Of a DNA stretch of 34,818 nucleotides, positions 23,755-29,111 are shown one piece after another. Source of the stretch: DATFEN01 sp035691285 (GTDB lineage: Bacteria; Acidobacteriota; Vicinamibacteria; Fen-336); contig DASSJI010000203.1 in the NCBI GenBank assembly GCA_035691285.1, forward strand, positions 1-34,818, given 5' to 3'. Position 1 is the stretch's first letter; every line of letters starts with the position of its first letter. Position numbers and translations under genes: made by a program. A model generated the notes under the pieces. The model was not told where the DNA came from. It saw nothing but the letters and a program-made list of their open reading frames with translations, and searched no databases.

Positions 23755-25097
23755 GCCCAGGCCTTGAGGGCGGCCGTCATCTCGCGGGCCGTGGGGCGCC
23801 GCGAGGGCTCCTTGGCGAGAGCGCGCATCACGAGCGTCTCGACCTCCGTTGGAAGCTCGACGTCCGAGAGCGGGGGCGGCTCGCGCTGGATCGCGGCGAG
23901 GGCGGCGGCGAAGGCGTTGGCCCTGGGCAGCGGGAAGGGCAGACGGCCGGAGAGCATCTGGTACAGCATGACGCCCACGCTGTAGGTGTCGGCGCGGCCG
24001 TCGTAGTCGAGCCCGCTCAGCCGTTCCGGGCAGACGTACGAGGGCGTTCCGACGAGGTTGCGGGTCAGGGTGTGGGACAGCGGCTCCTCGACGTCGCCGA
24101 TGAGCTTGGCGATCCCGAAGTCGAGCACCTTGACCATCTCATCCCCGCGCGGCGTCCGGTGCAGGAACACGTTGTCGGGCTTGATGTCGCGGTGGACGAG
24201 GCCGGCCTCGTGAGCCACGGCCAGCATGTCGCAGACGGGCCCGAGGATCTGGGCGCAGCGCGACGGCGCGATCCGCCCGGCGCTCCGGAGCAGCGCCGAG
24301 AGCGTGTCGCCCTCGAGCAGTTCCATCACCAGGTAGGCGATGCCGGAGGAGGAGATGCCGCAGTCGAGGACCGAGACCGCGTTCGGGTGGTTCAACCGGC
24401 AGGCCGAGATCCCCTCGCGCCGGAAGCGCTCGAGGGCCAGGCTGTTGTCGGCGCCCTCCCAGGGGCGGAACACCTTGACCGCCACCGGCCGCTTCAGGCC
24501 GAGCTGCTCGGCCCGGAACACCGTCCCGTAGCCGCCCGTGCCGATGCGCTCGTCGAGCCGGTACTTTTCGTCGAGCACCGTGCCGGGCAGCGCCGCGGCC
24601 AGCGCCGAGAAGACGCGCTCGGTGCGCGCCTGGGCCTGGCGCAGCTCCTCGTTGCTCTTCTGGAGCTCGGCGTTCTTCCGCTCCAGGTCCCGCTGGAGCT
24701 GGAAGAGCTGGAGGTGGGCGCCCACCCGGGAGAGCACCTCCGGCGCCTGGAACGGCTTCGTCACGTAGTCGACCGCGCCGGCCTCGAACGCCTTCACCTT
24801 GTCGGTCACGTCGTCGAGCGCGCTGATCACGATCACCGGGATCTCGCGCGTGGCGGGATCATGCTTCAGGCGGCGGCACACCTCGTAGCCGTCGGTGTCC
24901 GGCATCTGCAGGTCGAGGAGGATCAGGTCGGGCGGTCGCGTCGCCGCGATCTTGAGGGCCTGGGAGCCGCTCAGCGCCCCCCGGACCCGGTAGGCGCGGC
25001 TCCGCAGCACGTCGCCGAGCAGCTCGAGGTTCTTCTCGTTGTCGTCGACGATGAGCACGGTGCCGCCCGGCGCCATGGATGTGGGCTCCGCATCCAT
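23751..25097 (-). CDS. Response regulator receiver - Ser/Thr protein kinase fusion
   Basis: Protein of 448 aa combining two signalling languages. Residues about 10-130 are a receiver domain with phospho-acceptor Asp62 in LILLDLQMPDTDG and Lys114 in YVTKPF. A coiled-coil linker (about 132-165) leads to a Hanks-type kinase (about 180-445) with the glycine loop GTGGYGTV (186-193), Lys208 in AVKVF, the catalytic loop HRDIKPDN (302-309) and DFG (326-328). All catalytic residues are present, so it should be active. The likely logic is that the hybrid histidine kinase encoded next phosphorylates the receiver and thereby controls the Ser/Thr kinase (inference). The start is ATG at 25097, with a -10-like TATCAT 8 nt upstream; a second in-frame ATG lies seven codons on. 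It is 34 nt downstream of metK, on the same strand. Confidence 0.93.
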   Translation of the reverse strand: MDAEPTSMAPGGTVLIVDDNEKNLELLGDVLRSRAYRVRGALSGSQALKIAATRPPDLILLDLQMPDTDGYEVCRRLKHDPATREIPVIVISALDDVTDKVKAFEAGAVDYVTKPFQAPEVLSRVGAHLQLFQLQRDLERKNAELQKSNEELRQAQARTERVFSALAAALPGTVLDEKYRLDERIGTGGYGTVFRAEQLGLKRPVAVKVFRPWEGADNSLALERFRREGISACRLNHPNAVSVLDCGISSSGIAYLVMELLEGDTLSALLRSAGRIAPSRCAQILGPVCDMLAVAHEAGLVHRDIKPDNVFLHRTPRGDEMVKVLDFGIAKLIGDVEEPLSHTLTRNLVGTPSYVCPERLSGLDYDGRADTYSVGVMLYQMLSGRLPFPLPRANAFAAALAAIQREPPPLSDVELPTEVETLVMRALAKEPSRRPTAREMTAALKAWA

Positions 25098-25105
25098 AGC
25101 GCCGG

Positions 25106-25111
25106 ATGATA
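25106..25111 (-). promoter_or_regulatory. -10 box upstream of the receiver-Ser/Thr kinase gene
   Basis: TATCAT, a 5/6 match, lies on the minus strand 8 nt before the ATG at 25097. There is no clear -35. It suggests a leaderless transcript separate from metK. Confidence 0.4.
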
Positions 25112-25131
25112 CGCGCCGGGAATATCGGCCG

Positions 25132-26289
25132 CTAGTCCCGCTCCCAGGGCAGCCCGGGCCGGCCGAAATGCCCGTAGTTCGTGGTCTGCCGATAGATGGG
25201 ACGCAGCAGGTCGAGGCGCTCGACGATCGCGCCCGGGCGGAAGTCGAAGCCGCGCACGAAGTCCAGGGCGTGGCGCGGATCGCCGGTCCCGAAGGTCTCC
25301 GCGTGCAGGGCGACGGGCGCGGCGACGCCGATCGCGTAGGCGACCTGGATCTCGATCCGGCGCGCGACGCCCTCGTCGATGGCCTTGCGGGCGACGTAGC
25401 GGCAGAAGTAGGCGCCGCTCCGGTCGACCTTCGAGGGGTCCTTTCCGCTGAAGGCGCCGCCGCCGTGGCGCGCGGCGCCGCCGTAGGTGTCCACGATGAT
25501 CTTGCGTCCCGTCACGCCGCAGTCGGCCGCGGGCCCGCCGAGCACGAAGCTCCCGCTCGGGTTGACGGCGAAGCGAGTCCCGTCGTGGAGCCAGTCTCCG
25601 AGCGCCCGCGGCGCGAGCACGCCGGTCACGTAGGAGCGGATCGCATCCTGGCTGGCGTCGGCGGCGTGCTGGGTGGACACCACGACGTCCGTCACGCGGC
25701 TGGGCCGGGCGCCCTCGTAGGCGACCGAGACCTGCGTCTTGGCGTCGGGCCTGAGCCAGGACGCTCCGCCGTTCTTCCGATCCTCGGCCAGCCCGCGGGC
25801 GAGGCGATGCGCGAGCAGGATCGGGAGGGGAAGCCGCTCGGGAGTCTCGTCGGTCGCATAGCCGAAGACGATGCCCTGGTCGCCGGCTCCTTGCTCGCCG
25901 ACGGGGTTCGTCCGGGGATCGACGCTCTTGCCGATCTCCCACGACTGGCCCGTGAGGTGCTGCACGATCTGGACGCCGTCGGCGCTGAAGGCCTCGCGTG
26001 GGTCGGTGTAGCCGACGGCGCGGATCGCGTCGCGCACGATCGGCAGGTGGTCCAGGGCCTCGCGGGAGCCGATCTCCCCGGCCAGGACCACGATGCCGGA
26101 CTTCGCCAGCACCTCGCAGGCGACGCGGCTGCGCGGGTCGCTCGCGAGGTAGGCGTCGAGGATCGAATCGGCGATGAAGTCGCACACCTTGTCGGGATGG
26201 CCCTCCGAGACCGACTCGGCGGTGAGCACGCGGGCGCCGATGGCGGTCTCGGCGGGGGCCGGAGCGGGGGCGGAGAGGGTGGCGCCCAT
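25132..26289 (-). CDS. metK: S-adenosylmethionine synthetase
   Basis: Makes SAM from methionine and ATP. It has 385 aa, the family norm. Visible motifs are SEGHPDK (28-34), the ATP-binding GAGDQGI (134-140) and the P-loop-like GGGAFSGKDP near 276, with a normal C-terminus ending YGHFGRPGLPWE. Residues 1-20 are an Ala/Pro-rich extension before the conserved RVLTAESVSEG. The ATG at 26289 directly follows the TAG of the 74-aa ORF (TAGATG), and no good Shine-Dalgarno precedes it. metK translation therefore probably depends on ribosomes finishing that ORF, whose own ribosome site is buried in a hairpin downstream of a SAM riboswitch. Feedback control by SAM is the expected logic. Confidence 0.97.
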   Translation of the reverse strand: MGATLSAPAPAPAETAIGARVLTAESVSEGHPDKVCDFIADSILDAYLASDPRSRVACEVLAKSGIVVLAGEIGSREALDHLPIVRDAIRAVGYTDPREAFSADGVQIVQHLTGQSWEIGKSVDPRTNPVGEQGAGDQGIVFGYATDETPERLPLPILLAHRLARGLAEDRKNGGASWLRPDAKTQVSVAYEGARPSRVTDVVVSTQHAADASQDAIRSYVTGVLAPRALGDWLHDGTRFAVNPSGSFVLGGPAADCGVTGRKIIVDTYGGAARHGGGAFSGKDPSKVDRSGAYFCRYVARKAIDEGVARRIEIQVAYAIGVAAPVALHAETFGTGDPRHALDFVRGFDFRPGAIVERLDLLRPIYRQTTNYGHFGRPGLPWERD

Positions 26290-26514
26290 CTAGGCCGCCA
26301 TCCCGGCGCGAGGCCGGGCGCGCAGGGACAGCGTGCAAGCGCGCCTCCGCGGATACTCCGCGAGGAGCTGGTCCCGGCGGCTGCGCGCTTCCTCCAGGTC
26401 GTCCGTCCCGAGCGACAGCCGGACGCGCTCCTTCTGCCAGCCGGGCAGGTGGACCGTGAAGGCCACCCAGTAGAGACGGCCGTTCCGCCAGAGATGATGG
26501 TTGGGATCGGGCAT
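26290..26514 (-). CDS. Small ORF between the SAM riboswitch and metK, integrase-N-terminus-like
   Basis: Protein of 74 aa and unknown function. The core RNGRLYWVAFTVHLPG...VRLSLGTDDLEEARSRRDQLLAEYP resembles the N-terminal arm-type DNA-binding segment of tyrosine recombinases (the pattern 'SLGT.dl.eAr.rrd.l'), but no catalytic domain follows. A basic, Arg-rich tail ends the protein. It starts at ATG 26514, 9 nt after AAGGAG, and its stop abuts the metK ATG. The position between an aptamer and metK argues that it is translated. It could be a domesticated recombinase fragment, a nucleic-acid-binding regulator, or simply a coupling leader. Confidence 0.7.
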   Translation of the reverse strand: MPDPNHHLWRNGRLYWVAFTVHLPGWQKERVRLSLGTDDLEEARSRRDQLLAEYPRRRACTLSLRARPRAGMAA

Positions 26515-26518
26515 CGGT

Positions 26519-26540
26519 GTCTTCTCCTTCCGAAGAAGAC
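26519..26540 (-). promoter_or_regulatory. Shine-Dalgarno-sequestering hairpin of the metK operon
   Basis: On the minus strand GTCTTCTTC pairs with GGAGAAGAC over 9 bp (one T-G wobble) around a GGAA loop. The AAGGAG ribosome site of the 74-aa ORF lies in the loop and 3' arm, 9 nt before its ATG. This is the expected output device of a translational riboswitch. A GC-rich hairpin at about 26543-26569 separates it from the aptamer. Confidence 0.65.
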
Positions 26541-26600
26541 AACCGGAGAGCGCGGGGCCTCCGCGCCGGACACTTCGTTGCCTCGCTGCGTCCGAGGCCG

Positions 26601-26691
26601 CATCTCCTGGCCTTTCGGCCAGGACGGCACCTTGGGATGTCCCCCCAGGTTGCCGGGCCCGCCGGCGCGAGCCGACGGGTCACTCCGGATG
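26601..26691 (-). ncRNA. SAM riboswitch aptamer (SAM-I/SAM-IV clan, closest to SAM-IV or the SAM-I/IV variant)
   Basis: The leader of the metK operon has the conserved SAM-clan order. P1 5' strand CATC is followed by CGGAGTGAC. A 9-bp hairpin CCCGTCGGC-TCGC-GCCGGCGGG is followed by the hallmark CCGGCAACC. A third helix is built on CCTGGG/CCCAAGG, then GGTGCC. Next comes a P4 hairpin TCCTGGCC-GAAA-GGCCAGGA, then GATG, which closes P1. The kink-turn internal loop of classical SAM-I is absent from the second helix, which points to SAM-IV or the SAM-I/IV variant. The aptamer begins one base after the stop of the upstream zinc-ribbon gene. It controls the 74-aa ORF and metK. The family is firm; the exact subclass is inference. 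Confidence 0.85.
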
Positions 26692-27021
26692 TCAGGCGGG
26701 AGTATGCGCCCGGCGGCCCAGGGAATCAAGCGACGGTTGTGTCATGAGGGCCGGAGCCTCGAGGGCCCCCCGTCGGCGCTGGGGAGCGGGCGGGGGCGTG
26801 TGCTCCCGAAGCACCATCCACAGCAGGACGAGCCAGAGCAGGACCACCCCGATGCCGAAGGCCAGGCCGCCGGCTCCCCGGAGCGTCCGGCCTTTCGCCT
26901 CGCTCCGGGGCACGTGCTGCTTGTCTGCTCCGCAGGCGCACTCCTTCTGGTCGCGGGGCACGTATCGGCCGCAGGCGTGACAGTGCCAGTACCAGCGGCC
27001 GCGCTTTCGCTTCTCGGCCAT
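26692..27021 (-). CDS. Zinc-ribbon single-pass membrane protein
   Basis: Protein of 109 aa. Residues 14-31 hold a small zinc-ribbon-like motif, CHAC...CACG (Cys14, Cys17, Cys28, Cys30). A strong membrane helix follows at about 52-71 (LAFGIGVVLLWLVLLWMVL), then a Pro/Arg-rich tail. The ribbon is probably cytosolic. Function is unknown; similar short ribbon-plus-helix proteins occur widely without a defined role. ATG at 27021 is chosen because the motif lies just inside it; an upstream in-frame start would add 15 residues. Its last codons contain the promoter of the SAM riboswitch, and its stop directly precedes the aptamer. It is divergent from the YihY gene, 89 nt away. Confidence 0.72.
   Translation of the reverse strand: MAEKRKRGRWYWHCHACGRYVPRDQKECACGADKQHVPRSEAKGRTLRGAGGLAFGIGVVLLWLVLLWMVLREHTPPPAPQRRRGALEAPALMTQPSLDSLGRRAHTPA
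26701..26729 (-). promoter_or_regulatory. Promoter for the SAM riboswitch-orf74-metK transcript
   Basis: On the minus strand, -35 TTGATT (26724-26729) and -10 CATACT (26701-26706) are separated by exactly 17 bp. They lie inside the 3' coding end of the zinc-ribbon gene. Transcription would begin around 26694, right at the base of the aptamer. Confidence 0.55.
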
Positions 27022-27110
27022 CGATGCGTTCGGTTCAGGAGGGGTCGGACGCCGCGATCGTGCCACAGGCCCAGACGGCCCGGCAAGGCGTTCGTGAGAA
27101 CATCCCGGCC

Positions 27111-27956
27111 GTGAGCGCGGCGACGACCCGGCTCCGCGAGCGGATCGCGCGGCCGCTGCCGCTGCTGAAGCACCTCGTCCTGCGCACCGAGATCCACGCC
27201 TACTGCGCCGCGATCGCGTTCTTCGCCCTGGTCGCGTTCTACCCGCTGTGCACGCTCTCGCTGTGGGCGGCGAAGGGGGCGCTCGCGGGGACGCCCGCCC
27301 ACGCGGTGATGGTGGAGACGCTGCGGGAGTACTACCCGCAGGGCCAGGACTTCCTGCTGCGCAACCTGGAGGTCACGAGCGCCCGGCATGCGCGGGCCGG
27401 GGACCTCGTGAGCGTCGTCTGGATCCTGCTGGGCGCGGCCGGCGTCTTCGTCCCGCTGGAGACCGCATTCAACCGGACCTGGCGCTTTCCGGAGCACCGC
27501 CCCTACTGGCGCAACCAGGCGGTCGGACTGCTGCTGACGGCTGCCTGCTGCGGCCTGGCGGCGCTGTTCGTCGCCGTGACGGCCGGCCTTCATTCGGCCA
27601 TCGGCGCGCTGGCCCCGGCGCCCGTCGTGGCGTCCGGGCTTCGCTACCTCGGGCTGCGGGTCGTGGCCCTGTCGGTGTCGATCGCGGCCATCTTCCTCTT
27701 CTATCGGTTCCTGCCCAACGGGCCCGTGCGCGCGGGGGACGTATTCCCCGCCGCAGTGGTCGCGGGCGTCGTCGCCGAGGCGGTGCGCTACGCCTTCCTC
27801 CTGGCGCTTCCGCTCCTCGACCTGCAGTGGAGCCAGGGGCCGTACTACGTGTCGGTGAGCTTCGTGCTCCTCGCGTACTTCGAGGCCTTCGTGCTCGTGG
27901 GCGGCTGCTTCCTGGCCGCACCGCCCGAGGAGGATCCCGTTCGGGTCACGGGATGA
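27111..27956 (+). CDS. YihY/BrkB family inner-membrane protein
   Basis: Polytopic membrane protein of 281 aa. The signature start of the family is seen in HAYCAAIAFFALVAFYPL (about 29-46). Further hydrophobic helices lie at about 105-125, 140-165, 175-205, 215-235 and 245-270, and the WRFPEHRPYW segment in the middle matches the family's conserved connector. The function of the family is not settled; it was once misnamed RNase BN. GTG at 27111 is chosen because it leaves the usual 20-30 residues before the first helix; earlier in-frame starts would run back towards the zinc-ribbon start. The 3' end overlaps the convergent oxidoreductase gene by 11 nt. Confidence 0.88.
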   Translation: MSAATTRLRERIARPLPLLKHLVLRTEIHAYCAAIAFFALVAFYPLCTLSLWAAKGALAGTPAHAVMVETLREYYPQGQDFLLRNLEVTSARHARAGDLVSVVWILLGAAGVFVPLETAFNRTWRFPEHRPYWRNQAVGLLLTAACCGLAALFVAVTAGLHSAIGALAPAPVVASGLRYLGLRVVALSVSIAAIFLFYRFLPNGPVRAGDVFPAAVVAGVVAEAVRYAFLLALPLLDLQWSQGPYYVSVSFVLLAYFEAFVLVGGCFLAAPPEEDPVRVTG

Positions 27957-28920
27957 GGACGAGCTTGCCCACGAAGTCGCCGGATTCCAGGAGGCGATGC
28001 GCAGCCTCGGCCCGCGCGAGCGGGAACGTGGCGTGGATCCTCGGCTTCACGCGGCCGGCCTCGAGCAGCGGCCAGACCCGCTCGCGCAGCGCTCGTGCGA
28101 TGCGGCCCTTCTCCGCCACGCTGCGGGGCCTAAGCGTCGATCCGGTCACGACGAGGCGTCGCCTCAGGACCGCGTCGAGGTCGATCTCGGCCTTGGCGCC
28201 GCGAAGGTGAGCGATCAGCACGAGCCGCCCCTCGTCGGCCAGGGCTTGCAGGCTGCGCGGGAAGAAGTCGCCCCCGGCCATGTCCAGGACGACGTCGGCG
28301 CCGCGGCCGTCGGTCAGCTCGCGCACGACGGCGACGAAGTCCTCGCGCTCGCGGTCGATGCCTCGCTCGGCCCCCAGCTCCTCGCACGCGCGGCACTTCC
28401 GGGGCGAGCCGGCGGTGGCGAAGACCCGGCTGCCGAGGGCTCGGGCGAGGGCGATCGCCGTCGTGCCGATCCCGCTCGTGCCGCCGTGGACGAGGAGCGT
28501 CTCGCCGGGGCGGAGGCCGCCGCGCTCGAACACGTTGGTCCACACCGTGAAGTGGGTCTCGGGCAGGGCCGCCGCCTCCGCCATCGAGAGGACCGCCGGG
28601 ACCGGCAGGCATTGAGGCGCGGGAGCGACGGCGTACTCGGCGTAGCCGCCGCCGGCGAGGAGCGCCGTCACGCGCTCGCCCGGTCGGAGATCGACACCCG
28701 CTCCGGTCTCCACGATCTCGCCGGCGACCTCGAGGCCCGGGATGTCGGAGACGCCGGGGGGCGGCGGGTACAGGCCGCGGCGCTGGAGGACGTCGGGGCG
28801 GTTCACGCCGGCGGCGGCGACGCGGATGAGGACTTCGTCGGGCCCCGGCACGGGGCGCGGACGCTCGACGGGACGCAACACCTCCGCGCCGCCCGGGGTC
28901 GAGATCTCGACGGCGATCAC
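27946..28920 (-). CDS. NADPH:quinone oxidoreductase, zinc-less MDR family
   Basis: Medium-chain reductase of 324 aa, of the quinone reductase/PIG3 type. The N-terminal catalytic fold has GVNRPDVLQRRGLYPPPPG and PGLEVAGEIVE, followed by GGGYAEY. The cofactor domain has HGGTSGIGTTAIALA (145-159), the nucleotide-binding loop. The structural-zinc cysteine cluster of true alcohol dehydrogenases is missing. It probably reduces quinones or enone substrates in the cytosol. The start is GTG at 28920, with GTGA overlapping the stop of the XRE gene, so it is the last member of a penicillin acylase-XRE-oxidoreductase unit. Confidence 0.92.
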   Translation of the reverse strand: MIAVEISTPGGAEVLRPVERPRPVPGPDEVLIRVAAAGVNRPDVLQRRGLYPPPPGVSDIPGLEVAGEIVETGAGVDLRPGERVTALLAGGGYAEYAVAPAPQCLPVPAVLSMAEAAALPETHFTVWTNVFERGGLRPGETLLVHGGTSGIGTTAIALARALGSRVFATAGSPRKCRACEELGAERGIDREREDFVAVVRELTDGRGADVVLDMAGGDFFPRSLQALADEGRLVLIAHLRGAKAEIDLDAVLRRRLVVTGSTLRPRSVAEKGRIARALRERVWPLLEAGRVKPRIHATFPLARAEAAHRLLESGDFVGKLVLIP

Positions 28921-29111
28921 GCGCCGTCACCACGGCCGACGCGGGCCGCGTCGGCCTGGAGGCGGATGAGCTTCTCGTAGACCAGGCCGATCGGGTGCTC
29001 GCCGCTCTCCCAGCGGGCGATCGTCCTGGGCGCCACGCCGATGCGCCGCGCCATCTCGCGCTTCGAGAGGCCGAGAGCCGCCCGCAGCCGCCGCAGCTCC
29101 TCGCGGGTCAC
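28917..29111 (-). CDS. Minimal XRE-type helix-turn-helix protein
   Basis: Protein of 64 aa that is essentially one HTH domain: LRRLRAALGLSKREMARRIGV...TIARWESGEHPIG, with the recognition helix around residues 26-36. No ligand or dimerisation domain is present. It is translationally coupled on both sides: GTG 29111 overlaps the penicillin acylase stop and its own TGA overlaps the oxidoreductase GTG. It may be an autoregulator of this three-gene unit, or a plasmid/antitoxin-type leftover; no toxin gene is adjacent. Confidence 0.8.
   Translation of the reverse strand: MTREELRRLRAALGLSKREMARRIGVAPRTIARWESGEHPIGLVYEKLIRLQADAARVGRGDGA

Noticed and set aside
26543..26569. GC-rich hairpin between SAM aptamer and sequestrator as an intrinsic terminator
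   Set aside because: No U-tract follows, and the next hairpin buries a ribosome site, which fits translational and not transcriptional control.
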